Assembly: GCA_037951105.1 (NCBI GenBank)
Contig: JBAMJV010001312.1
Location: forward strand, 1 to 64,000
Reading direction: 5' to 3'
DNA: 64,000 nucleotides
Source: Echinarachnius parma
Taxonomy: Eukaryota; Echinodermata; Echinoidea; Clypeasteroida; Echinarachniidae
The translations under genes and the position numbers were made by a program. Below the pieces are notes generated by a model that was not told where the DNA came from, did no database searches, and saw only the letters and a program-made list of their open reading frames with translations. This document shows positions 36,000 to 45,925 of this stretch, piece by piece (the stretch's first letter is position 1; each line of letters begins with the position of its first letter).

Positions 36000-37160
36000 T
36001 GAAATGAAATTACATGCAGAGAATGTAATACTCTGAAAAATCTATTAAAGAAACGGAAGAATTAATATCAGGTAAATCTCAAATTTTTATTCATCCAGCG
36101 AATGCAGTTAATAAAGTTGGCACCTTGAATATTACAAATAAAAATTACATAATTGAAAACATAAATTTAATTCCAGCATTGAATAAACAGGGATGAACAC
36201 TTAATGCACAAGTGTGAAACAAATCGGAAATGGAGCACACTATTATCATTGGACATGCAGACAGAAAATGATCACATAGTCTCTTTGTGAATTTTGTTAT
36301 ATAGGAGAAACAATTATTACTGTATTCATAGCAAATGATACAATTCCCAGCTATTAGTGACATGAATGTCACAATTTCAAGATAAAACATCAATTCACGG
36401 TATAACGAGAGCTTTTGGTTTAATAAACTGTTATTAGTTTTATAATGTGGATAAATACAAAATAAAACTATAAAAGCATGGTTTTCACCAACAATTGAAG
36501 AAATTAGCATTGCTGTCAGGACTTTTTTTTCTTCATTATGTCTGAATTTTCATTTTATCATTGTGGCTAAACAAAGTTAATACAATGATAGAACTTTCAT
36601 TAAACTTTGGTGAATACAGTTACAGAACACATTTGTTCGGGGAAATACCAGTTGTCCTATAATAAGGTTGTTTTCAGGGCAGCTTGAAGTTTCAAAAAGT
36701 CCTGTCTGCAACATTCCCAATAGCTCAGAATTGCAATTATACAAATATTTTCAAGTGAGACTGTCTGGAGAAGAAATATCTGAATGACGACATAATATAC
36801 AGACTTATTTCAAATTACTGATGGAAATGCCTAATGTCACAGTACATACATTTCAAAGTCACTTTAATACACCGTTGCAAAGACCAGATTCTAAGCTTAG
36901 TACATCTCATAAATGGAATTGAATGGTAGCATAAGTATACAACAATTCAAGTCATGATACACAAGAAAGTTTCTTGCACAATATTACGAAATACTATCAC
37001 ACTAAACCATATCAGGATCTGTTGGATCATTTGGGTCACCAAATGGCTTTGCTAAACGCAGTAGAAATATCCATATAATTAATTATCTTAAGATGAATAT
37101 TTAATCAAATAGTGTGGCAGAACCATGGCCTTAATCCATGAGTTAGATATTAATTAGAAT
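36000..37160. other. Non-coding interior of the 12.8-kb element
   Basis: AT-rich; the 121-codon minus-strand ORF (36,145-36,510) has no recognisable motif and I do not count it as a gene. Confidence 0.4.
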
Positions 37161-37170
37161 AGCCAAATGG

Positions 37171-37670
37171 TTGAATAGCACCTTAAAATGGGGCAGTTGC
37201 TATGGTGAACTCGGGGAACTGACTGTCCAAGATAGTCCTTCAGTCTTGTGTGAGTTCGCTACTTCGGTAGCGGGTTGCAGTTCATGCGCGACACTGACGA
37301 TCATCGTCAACGACGGGGTCGAGCACGAGTTTGTGACGGTCGATGACCAAGTAGCCAATGAGTGCTGCGAAGAGTACGTTGAAGTACGACAACGTGGTAC
37401 GACGAACGCTCACGAGGATCGCGTGAAGTACGAGTCCACGATGAGTACGAGGTACACGAAGTACCCGAGGAGTACGAAGTGCAAGTCGATGACGAATACG
37501 ATGGCCCAACTTGTCCAGTAAATGCTGAGATGACAGAAAGTTGAGGGGAAATGGAGGCTTCTCCTGGCCTGTACTGCCTGAAGTTGCCACTGGAAAATGG
37601 CTGGAAAAGCTGTCCTGCCTGCGCTGCATAACATGCATAAAGCGTGTGCCTCATCCTTGGTGCCTCCAAT
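37171..37670. other. GC-rich block with overlapping ORFs, coding status unclear
   Basis: GAGTACGAAGTACGA-type repeats at 37,365-37,500 keep frames open on both strands (116 codons plus; 118-120 codons minus). The repeat, not selection, may explain the openness. It contrasts with its AT-rich surroundings and could be a relic of the host element's gene. A TATCCTGTTG triplet repeat follows at 37,719-37,760. Confidence 0.3.
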
Positions 37671-37918
37671 TACACCACAACATCACACTTAGTGCACAAC
37701 CTGCTCCTAGGAAAGCATAGTATCCTGTTGTATCCTGTTGTAAACTCAGTATCCTGTTGTATTGCAGCACGACCTCGTTGGCAAAACGGACTTGGCAGCT
37801 CTGCTCTGGAAAATGGCCCAGGTTCACCTTTCACATGCGTAGTGACTGATTGGGATTTACTTCTACCTGCAATCATAGAATGAATAAAAATAAATATCAA
37901 GGAATATCAGTACATTAA

Positions 37919-38377
37919 AGAGGTAGTTCAGTTTTGGTAGCACAGCACAATTTTTGTTGTGAGGTAATGAAAAACTGAGTGTCGAATTTTAAAGAACATG
38001 CAATTTTAATGGCAAAATACACTTTATTTGGTCAAAATCGGTTCAGAAATGGATAAAATATCCGATGGTAATAAATTTGGGCCCCACATTTATTCAATGA
38101 TTTTTTTTTATAAAAAAAATGCTTAAACTTGTTCAAACATTTTCAAAAGCGGTTTAAAATAGTTATCTGTTATGCATAATTTTGTTGTATGAAAGTGGTT
38201 GAAACTAATACCATTTTAGAGAGCACCCTCTTGTGTTTTCATGGCTCTTTTTGAATGATAACGGGCTATTTACTTAGTCGTTTGTAATACGTTTCGAGCA
38301 TGGTGGACTTATAACTATTAGTTTGTTATGTTACTGTGCAGGTTTGCGTTTATCCTTACCCAAAACGGTACTACCCC
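37919..38377. mobile_element. MITE family M1, complete inverted copy
   Basis: TTAA at 37,915-37,918 and 38,378-38,381. Ends AGAGGTAGTTCAGTTTTGGT and CCAAAACGGTACTACCCCT. Body in reverse order relative to 1,205-1,741. Nested in the 12.8-kb element. Confidence 0.85.
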
Positions 38378-38681
38378 TTAAAATATATGAATTCATATAA
38401 ATATCGATTAATAATAATTAACTAAACAGAAAATGATTCTACAGGATATTCTATATTGACCACAGTTATACATGTGTGGCATTTATCAGAAATGTGTAAT
38501 TAATCAAACAATTAAAGAAATAAGAAAATAATGATAGCTCATACAAATAATGATGAGAATACAAATGAACATTTTAAAAAGGAGATCAATCCAGTGAAAT
38601 AAAGGTAAAGCAAAACATTAATAAAGAACACCTAGTATGTAAGATAAGAAAAAACAATAATTATGTAAATATACTAACCTC

Positions 38682-39150
38682 ATGAATCAGATAAGACGTT
38701 GAGGCACGATTCCTTCTCTAGTTCGAGTTGATCAGCATGATGACTGCCGCTTATCCAGTCTCTTGAGGGTGAACACTTTTTGACGCAGGAAGGCGAGACA
38801 TCTCGTCCCGTTTCGGTGTGGAATGAAGAATGCCACTGAAGGGGTCATCTGACAAATAAAAAGAATATTATGTATATAAGTAAACTGGATTGGAAACAAT
38901 ATAAAATACAGACACATTTATAAATAAATGAAAGCATTGCAATATTGCTTGTTCTTGATTTTAAAAAAAATGTTGCTGTGGGGAAAAACATTAAGAACAT
39001 GTTGTATAAATAAGAAAAACAAGAAAGAAAAATACTACTAACCTGATGATGAAAAAGATGATGGCACGACAATGAGGAGTGGAGCGTCCAGTCATTGAAA
39101 GATCACTTGTTCCAACAGGAGGGTCACTGTAACTTTCATCAATCCTTTAT
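38682..39150 (-). pseudogene. Exon-like minus-strand pieces in the 12.8-kb element
   Basis: One piece (about 39,140-39,043) reads DESYSDPPVGTSDLSMTGRS then TPHCRAIIF, followed by donor CAG/GTTAG. Another (about 38,838-38,683) begins after an AG and reads WHSSFHTETGRDVSPS then HHADQLELEKESCLNV, followed by GAG/GTTAGT. The phases I tried do not join cleanly, so this may be a decayed gene of the element. Family unknown. Confidence 0.3.
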
Positions 39151-39159
39151 TGAAAGAAA

Positions 39160-40008
39160 GAAGTAAAAATAATACAACTTCTTTCTTTTTCAGTTTTACT
39201 TTCGACTTTCGTGAAAAGAGACATTTGATTCGTAAATATTATCCGATTGAGTTGGTTATCCTTGAAGCTCTGTATATAAGTTTGTACAGATAATGTTACT
39301 GATAATGATATTTTAATTAAACAAATAACAAAAGGGGAAATCTAAAAAAAATAAATTTAGCATAAAATAGGGGGAAATAATATTCAACTAGTCCCTCCCC
39401 TCCATTTTTGATCAATTTAAACACCCCCACAATCACAAATGGTATCGTCCGCTAAAAATAGACCGACCGCATAAGTAGGTACATAATGGACTGTTCCATA
39501 TCATTGTAGGAGTGTTTATAATATGCTTGCACCCAGACGTTCACTGAGTTGTAAATGAATTATGTATGCCTCTTATTATAGAAGCTTCGACATTAAACTA
39601 ATATTTCAAAATGTACACGACCCTGAATTCACAATCAACTCACAATCACACAAAATGATTTCACACTGCATAAGTCCAAAGGTCAAAGCAGCCGCAAAAA
39701 ATAGGACAAGGTCACGACAGAGCTAAGTGCCCCTATATGTACTGTACTGTACGTACGTAAGTACAGAGGCAGTGTACAATGCATGGCATCGATATCGTTC
39801 GATACATTTTGTCTAAAAAGCCTAAGAAAATCTCCAGAACTCCCCACACAAAACTACATATTACTAGTATAGAAACTTAAACTTCACATAATGATGTACC
39901 AAAGACATGTGCGATTCATATACTATATAGTCTTACCTTCAGATTGTCCAAATGCAGGTCAAAATCAACCGAATTGTCGTAACTTTTGTTGAACTTCTAG
40001 CTCTGGTA
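39160..40008. other. Non-coding interior
   Basis: No gene recognised between the exon-like pieces and the nested element. Confidence 0.4.
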
Positions 40009-40469
40009 CAGTCTAAACGCGAAGCGTGCGTAATGAGGTGAAACCGGCGAATCTCGCGGAACTCGAGATTAGGCTGTCAGTCGGAAATCGGGCATTGGGA
40101 TGTTACGAGACTTCTCAAGATTTTTGAGACAGGTCAACAAACTTTCATCAGGTACCCTACGTCATGCATCGTGCAAGCAGCAATGGTTGGGTACGTACAA
40201 ACATGATTCTTTCTCTTTATTTTGATGCATAATTTGCCAATTTTGGCTGTCATCTTGGGTTTGAAATATTGAGATGAAAATCGGAAACATTTTGTCTCTT
40301 TCTGGTTAATACTTTTGTCATATTGTCAGATTTTGCGACGTCTTGACCCGTCTAAAACTTACTTTGTAAAATTTTCTCCGAATAATGATAGTTTGAATTG
40401 TTGGTATTACGCACAACCCAAATTCGTTTTGATGCACGATGCTTTTCATGTAATAAATGTCACATTAAA

Positions 40470-40560
40470 AACAACAAAATCTTGAATGTTTACCGGAAGT
40501 AGGCACAATTTTGCTTTAATCGACTCGATCTTTTCGCGCGATGTACGAGAATGGCGCGCC
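40470..40560 (+). promoter_or_regulatory. Promoter-like cluster near the left end of the nested element
   Basis: ACCGGAAGT (a consensus ETS site) at 40,492-40,500 precedes TTTTCGCGCGAT (E2F-like) and a start codon in GAGAATGGCGCGCC at 40,551. Such ETS/E2F pairs near starts are common in CpG-type animal promoters. Function inferred. Confidence 0.35.
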
Positions 40561-40691
40561 AACAAAAGAAACGATTCACAGTGGCATTGTTCTTGTGTAG
40601 TCCCATATGCTTCAATTTATGTTGGGACTGCCTAGTATTACTGTATACTATAATTTGTATGTCTATGATGCTTACTATCCATAGCGATTAG
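40551..40691 (+). CDS. Small ORF, MARQQKKRF..., possible first exon
   Basis: Opens MARQQKKRFTVALFL and runs 46 codons, turning cysteine/isoleucine-rich and less protein-like after about residue 12. A basic N-terminus right after promoter motifs would suit exon 1 of the SGNH gene, but I cannot fix its donor. Unidentified. Confidence 0.25.
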   Translation: MARQQKKRFTVALFLCSPICFNLCWDCLVLLYTIICMSMMLTIHSD

Positions 40692-41729
40692 AATGTTACT
40701 ATTAGGTTTAATCTTATTTTAACTGATTCTTAAAATTACTAGGCCAGGCCCAGGGAAATGTCCCAATTTAGAAGACTCATAATCATCCATGATCCTGATC
40801 ATTCAGTGAATAATCATGATTCAGATTTCAGTGCAATTTTGTGTTTATGAATTATGTAAATTGAATTGTAATCATTGAATATTATTTACTAATACTAGTA
40901 AATACTAGCAAGTACTCGCCCACCATGCCCACATCATATCTGTGTATTAGTTGTAAATGTTACAGAGAGCATCCATTCTTAATTTTGTCATGTTTATATC
41001 GGGGAATAATTTTCCTCAAATTTGATTAGCAATTTCAGCCGATGGATAAATATTTCAAATGAAATTCTGTACATTTCTATGGAAGAAAACTGCTACACAA
41101 AAGATGTTTTGTATAGCAGTCATGCAAAAATGCATAGCAAATTGCGATGCGATACCAGGAAAATTATTCCCTGATTATATTTATATTAAGTTGATTTTCA
41201 TCGAAGTAAAGCATTGGAGAGCCACATCACCACACATAGAGTAATCAATGTATACTAAAATACTGCTGTAACTCTCAATTTCACACCATAGTATGCAGAA
41301 CTGATGTAAATGTGCGACCCTTGGGATCGCTGATCTCCAAAATAGCGGAGGGAGAAGATGGTGCATGGTGGGCAGTCTGGGCAAAGAATGCTAATTTAGC
41401 TAGTTTAAATTTTGAAGCATGTGTCCTGGGTAATGGATCAATGCACCATTAGAACTATGGGGCTTGATCAGTTGCACGTGCACTAGCCCCAGTTAGGTTT
41501 ATTGTATGTGCGTTCAAAAAATAAAAATAAACCACCATCAGGATCAGCCTGTTTACATCTTAAAGCACTTTCCATTTCCCCTCTCTGATTACAGAAATCG
41601 AAAGAGAACCATGGTTCTAACGAAATGGTGCCAACAGAGATGGGACTGATAAGGGGATTTTCATTACTAAAAGTATTTAGTAATTTCTGTGCTTCATGCT
41701 AATTTATTTTCTTTCTTTTTTAATTGCAG
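40692..41729. other. Presumed intron / non-coding
   Basis: No exon recognised. It ends in a strong polypyrimidine tract and acceptor (TTTCTTTTTTAATTGCAG) at 41,712-41,729. Confidence 0.4.
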
Positions 41730-42408
41730 GCTTGCCCCAGCCAATAACATCAAGGTAGCTGTGTTCAGTGACTCCATTTTCGGTGGGCTTCAAGACCAAC
41801 TGCAAGCTACCAACTGCTTTTTTTCCTGGACCGTTGATTTTCTGCCTGGAGCAACTTTAAATAAATTATATGATCATATACGCTATAATTATACAACAGA
41901 CAGTGACACTGGACTAGTTCTTCTCCATATTGGAACAAACAATTTAAATAAGGGTGTATGGCATCAAGATAAACTTTTATATCGCCATCTGTACTTAATT
42001 ACGAGAGAACGTTTTCCAGCTGCACATATAACATTCAGTTTTATTTTACCCCGCTGGGACAGTGAGGATCTTCACACTAAATCTTTATATTACAATTTAA
42101 AACTGCACCAACTCTCCACTTCCTTCGGGAGATGTAATATATTTGATGGAACTGGTCCATTTTTGCAACACTCCTTTCATTACCAGAGAGACGGGTTACA
42201 TTTGACAAGTGCTGGCAAGAGTGTTATTGCGGACAGTATATCTTCTTTTGTGAACAATTTATTTTTTCCTGCTACACGCGTTATTGTTCCACATCCACGA
42301 TGGCAAATACCACCCATTTGCCCTCCAAAAAAAAAGGCATCAGGAGTCGGTTCAGTCAGGACAGTGGAAGGAGACAGATTTGGACTTGGTAGTTTATTGC
42401 AGGCGTGA
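41730..42408 (+). CDS. SGNH/GDSL-type hydrolase domain exon of the nested element
   Basis: After the acceptor the frame reads LAPANNIKVAVFSDSIFGG (block I, nucleophile Ser in SDS), FLPGATLNKL (block II Gly), VLLHIGTNNLNKG (block III GxN) and RDGLHLTSAGKSVIADSI (block V, DxxH). All four SGNH catalytic or oxyanion positions are present in about 190 residues, a normal size for the fold. SGNH enzymes are esterases or acetylhydrolases. In transposons they occur as accessory ORFs of unknown substrate. The frame stops at 42,406 just after an A9 run (42,328-42,336). A neighbouring frame stays open past this point with a basic sequence, so a slip in the A-run is likely. Exon start is phase 2; the upstream exon is unknown. 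Confidence 0.75.
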
Positions 42409-42785
42409 AAAGTATGGAAATCGTCGCCGTCAACAAACACCACAACCTCTCCCGCCGAAGCCAAGAAAGAAAAAAACACCATGGCAGTCTGTTCTTGCTC
42501 CTTCAGCCCCAAAGTTATGTGCCTGATGTGCCAAGTTTTAAGATTATACCTTATGTGGCCATCAAGTCAAGATGTGTCGCATCATCTCTACAGCAACTTC
42601 AGCCAATTCAGCAACCTGCGCAACCATCGCCATATGTGCGGAGGAGGAAGGCTGCCAGGAGAAGGAGGCAGAGGAGGAAAAAGACCCTACGGAAGAGGCG
42701 GCGAAAGAAGGTACATATATTTCTGTTTGCCCAAAAAATATGTCTTGCCTCAAAATATGTTTTTGTTAAAATAACTCCCATGTAA
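42409..42785 (+). CDS. Basic C-terminal extension of the SGNH ORF, frame-shifted
   Basis: Downstream of the SGNH domain two frames in turn carry low-complexity basic sequence: RRRQQTPQPLPPKPRKKK (to 42,526) and YVRRRKAARRRRQRRKKTL then RKRRRKK (to about 42,708). The latter is followed by a donor-like AAG/GTACAT. It resembles a nuclear-localisation or nucleic-acid-binding tail. At least two shifts separate it from the SGNH frame. Confidence 0.4.
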
Positions 42786-42799
42786 AAAAAAGTAATGCA

Positions 42800-42990
42800 A
42801 GAACTGCAGTACCACAGTACTGTAATGCAGTACTCGGAGTACATACTTGAAGTACCTATGTTATTACTGCATTAGTACCGCGGTACTTGTACCACGGTAC
42901 TTGTACCACAGTACTTGTACTGCGAAAGTGTCCAATTTACCGGAGTAAATGCACTATGAGTACCGCAGTACTGCAATAACATGTTTAACT
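42800..42990. repeat. GTAC-motif array
   Basis: GCAGTACCACAGTACTG, GTACCGCGGTACTTGTACC and ACCACGGTACTTGTAC-type palindromes recur about every 15-20 bp. Non-coding and probably intronic to the SGNH unit. Confidence 0.7.
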
Positions 42991-43149
42991 AATGTTATAT
43001 ATTACAGCCCCGTAGCCAGGGGGGTGCGTAGGGTGTGTGCGCACTGTTTTATTACATTTGATAAACTTATAATCGAGTCAGTACATGTACTGAAGTTGCA
43101 GTTATACTGTTTATATGGTAAATTTTTCTGAATAGAAATTCCTAAACAA

Positions 43150-43225
43150 ATAGAGTCAAACCTGTGTATAGTGACTACCTAGGGGAAGCATGGAAAGTGG
43201 CCACTGTAGATAGGTGACCTGTAAC
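43150..43225. repeat. Fragment of a GTGGCCACTGTAGA-type MITE
   Basis: GAAAGTGGCCACTGTAGATA followed by GGTGACC resembles, in inverse orientation, CTGTCTACAGTGGCCACTTT at 48,464-48,483. The sequence type is widespread in animal repeats. Ends not resolved. Confidence 0.4.
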
Positions 43226-43419
43226 CTTCTAAATATGGTATTTAAATGCTATGAAGTTATCCAGAACTATTTATCTGTGATTATGTAGCTTGTAAAATAC
43301 AACTGTTCTTAATTAAAACACATGAATTCTGATTTGATTTTAAACTTAATTTTTTTAAAATTCAGGTTTGATTTTAATCTTATATTTTTGTTTTCCGTAT
43401 TTTTCTCTCTGCTCCCAGG

Positions 43420-43979
43420 TGAAACAGAACTTCCTACATATCCTGCCAGTGACAAACTATCGAGCTATCCTTACACCCGGGTGGAACTCTCCAGTGTTTA
43501 CAGACATTACACAAAGACCATGTTGTGATCCCGTGCACAACCAGCTAGCTCCAGTCCATGGTACACGTCCTCCACCAGCTCCCGACCCTGCAGACCATGG
43601 TACTCGTCCTTCACCAGCTCCCGACCCTGCAGACCATGGTACACGTCCTCCACCAGCTCCCGACCCTGTAGACCATGGTACACGTCCTCCACCAGCTCCC
43701 GACCTTGCAGACCATGGTACACGTCCTCCACCAGCTCCCGACCCTGCAGACCATGGTACACGTCCTCCACCAGCTCCCGACACTGTAGACCATGGTACAC
43801 GTCCCCCACCAGCTCCAGACCCTGCCATTGTTTTGGAATCGGTTTCACCACAAGCCATTCATTCAGAATCATGCTCTTGCTTACATATACTAATAAGGTC
43901 TTTTAGTGTTAAAGCCCAAGCTTTATCATTTGCTGTTATAGGATCTTCTACTTTATCTGCACGGTTCATCAAGTCTTGA
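43420..43979 (+). CDS. Proline-repeat exon of the nested element
   Basis: After a strong acceptor (TTTCTCTCTGCTCCCAG, ending 43,419) the frame reads VKQNFLHILPVTNYRAILTP and WNSPVFTDITQRPCCDP. Seven copies of the 13-residue unit HGTRPPPAPDPAD follow, then a less repetitive tail to a stop at 43,979. The tail after ~43,859 is antisense to the zinc-finger exon, so the true end is probably near the repeat. Function unknown. Confidence 0.4.
43557..43829 (+). repeat. 39-bp minisatellite, seven units
   Basis: Units start at 43,557, 43,596, 43,635, 43,674, 43,713, 43,752 and 43,791. Consensus begins CATGGTACACGTCCTCCACC. Few substitutions between units, so it is recent or homogenised. 39 is a multiple of 3, so unit gain or loss preserves frame. 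Confidence 0.95.
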
Positions 43980-44301
43980 ACACACAAATCTAGATCACTA
44001 AAACTTGTTTTCTTAACAATGTGAACAGAATAACGATAACATCTTGAGCACAAAAAACGCATCTCCATCAACAGCAAACTCTGCCTTGATGTCTTTCAAC
44101 TTGCTTACTCCTTCATCTGAGAGGATTTTTGATGAATATTTCCTTTCTTTAACTGTAACTTTAAGGCTACATATGCAACATGTAATACAAAGTTCAGTTG
44201 TTTTAAAATTTGAAAGCTCTGCCCTGTGTTTCCTGCACAGAGATATGATATTGGGTACTGACAAACAATTAAGATGGAATGCATTATTAAAGTCGTCTAA
44301 A
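43859..44301 (-). CDS. Zinc-ribbon exon of transposase-like family (block 2)
   Basis: After acceptor TTGCAG the minus strand reads LDDFNNAFHLNCLSVPN, then LCRKHRAELSNFKTTELCIT and CCICSLKVTVKERKYSSKI. After a shift by one base in a run of six T (plus 44,053-44,058) it reads FLCSRCYRYSVHIVKK, then ITANDKAWALTLKDLI and a stop. The order C..H..C..C, then CxxC, matches an uncharacterised, highly multicopy protein family of marine invertebrates. In that family, cysteine-rich N-terminal modules precede an LWNxI-LT domain and, at the far C-terminus, a PIN/XPG-like region. I infer it to be the transposase N-terminal part. Confidence 0.55.
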
Positions 44302-44392
44302 CTGCAACAGGATTCCACTTCTGATGTAAGAGCGCACATCATGTATTCCGAGAGGAAACAATTAATCCTGTGCTTCTTCCTGCTTTTTTCAG

Positions 44393-45081
44393 GCGTATAT
44401 AAAGAATTTTTAATGACAGCTGCATATGAATTATATACTAAAGTCCTAAGAAATGTGTGTCATAGTAATGTATCACTATATGATAGATCAAAAAGGTCAA
44501 AACCATGGCTTAGAATCAGAATCATGGATATTATGGGAAGTAAACTCTCAATTAGTAAATCTGGGTCTAACAGAGGAGATTTGTTTTATGTCTCAGACTT
44601 ATCAAAAGAAGACATTATCGAAGCATGGCATAAATCAAAAGCTGAAATATTTTCTCTAAACAGTAAATGTAATGATGAATGTTCTTCCTCTGATGAGACA
44701 TTGTTGTCACCTGCACATTCTTTAAATGAGAGTGAATCTCTTTCAAGTCTGTGTGACACAGCATGTGCAGTTAATACTATGCTTCGTTCACAGGGGAAAA
44801 ACATGTGTGAAACATATTCTAAAGACCCCATGTCTCTACTGCCATTTGATATTAATTCAGTTGACACTCTATTTAACCCAGTACTTTGGAATTTCGTTTG
44901 TTCGTTAACAGGAAGTAGGGAAGAGATAGCTGAAGCACGAATGGCAGTGCCTTCGTTTGGTGAGGATTTTCTTTTTCTTGCTGATACTTCATCTCAAGGG
45001 TACTTAAAACGTAACAAAAGAATATCCCTTATGTATATGTTGCATTTTATTATCAGTGATAACAACACATATCCATTCCAT
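44393..45081 (+). CDS. Transposase-like middle block in opposite orientation
   Basis: After acceptor TTTTTTCAG the plus strand reads GVYKEFLMTAAYELYTKVL, RSKPWLRIRIMDIMGSKL, then after an acidic linker TLFNPVLWNFVCSLTGSREE, KRNKRISLMYMLHFIISDN and NTYPFHC. This matches the family's middle region (YxMF..., LWNxIxLLTxSxxE, MLHFxxxxxCxxPxH). Its natural place is directly after block 2, on the same strand. Here it is inverted and lies between blocks 1 and 2. The sequence stops resembling the family at about 45,081, where unrelated GC-rich DNA begins. The 360-codon ORF starting at 44,044 is a chimera: its first ~115 codons are antisense to block 2. Confidence 0.55.
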
Positions 45082-45243
45082 TGTAGTCGGATCGGGTCGA
45101 GTCGGCTCTGTCTGCGCCGGGCTTAACGCAGCCTCATACGTCTTGGGTCTATGGTAGGATCCACAAAAGATAAACTCGAAACAAACTTGCTCAGGGTTCT
45201 CATGGAAGTCCCCCACCCTCCCCGGCCAGGATCTGTGGCCTCT

Positions 45244-45476
45244 CTATACATTTTTAAATTTTTTCCTGAACTTAACATGACATGCATTACATATACAACT
45301 ATTCCCCTCCAGTGAAACACATTTACTTTTAAATAATTCCATTAGGCTCTCTGACTTTAAAGTACAAAGATGAACATATCTAACATAATTTGTATTGCCA
45401 CTGCACACTTTACATGGGCCACACTTTGTTTTGTTGCATGGTGCAACACCTCCTTTATTTGGCTTATGTTTTACCC
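45244..45476 (-). CDS. Cysteine-rich exon of transposase-like family (block 1)
   Basis: After acceptor TTTCACAG the minus strand reads VKHKPNKGGVAPCNKTKCGP, CKVCSGNTNYVRYVHLCTL, then SLMELFKSKCVSLEGNSCIC and NACHVKFRKKFKNV and a stop at 45,244. Eight cysteines in CxxC-like spacing suggest one or two zinc-binding modules. It fits the N-terminal module of the same family as 43,859-44,301, which lies downstream on this strand. Too short and split to be obvious as an ORF. Confidence 0.55.
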
Positions 45477-45577
45477 CTGTGAAACATTGATATTTAAATT
45501 TATTTCGAACATTATTTCAGTCTGTACTACTAAAACAAAGATAGGTGCAAGACCGAGATGTTGTGGAAAGAATGATT

Positions 45578-45925
45578 CTGAGAGGGATTTGTTTTAAATG
45601 AGTGATGTACACTGATGTACAATGTGGAGTTGTACTTATCTTAGTCTTGCCATGCCAAATATGAAAATGTACACGTATGAACATACATGGTTGACTCGAA
45701 GCTGAAACTGTGACAAGATAATAGTCATTGATACATGGAAGGTGCTTATGAATTTTGCCAAAGATATCTGTTTTTTTTTCAGTTATTTTACTGAGAGGGA
45801 TTTGTCAATTTACAACGTGGAGTTGTACTTGACATGCCAAATATGAAAATGTACAAGTGTAAACATGCACTGTGACAAGATATAGTCATTGATAGGTGGA
45901 AGGTGCTTATAAATGTATGAGATAC
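45578..45925. repeat. Direct duplication, ~212-bp first unit
   Basis: GAGAGGGATTTGT, GTGGAGTTGTACTT, GCCAAATATGAAAATGTACA and GATAGTCATTGATA-like segments occur in order at 45,579-45,790 and again at 45,792-45,925, with deletions in the second unit. Non-coding. Confidence 0.75.

Noticed and set aside
37171-37669. Overlapping 116-120-codon genes on both strands
   Set aside because: GTACGA-type internal repetition keeps several frames open; no motif favours one. Kept only as an unresolved block.
43557-43829. CRISPR-like regular array
   Set aside because: Contiguous repeats with no unique spacers, in an animal genome; a minisatellite. The same applies to the 83-bp array at 24,022 and the 22-bp array at 47,891.
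43457-43872. Minus-strand Gly/Trp-repeat ORFs of 121-133 residues
   Set aside because: Antisense of the 39-bp minisatellite; open in every frame because the unit is a multiple of three without stops.
44044-45126. Single 360-codon gene
   Set aside because: The first third is antisense to the zinc-ribbon exon and the end runs into unrelated GC-rich DNA; only 44,393-45,081 matches a protein family.
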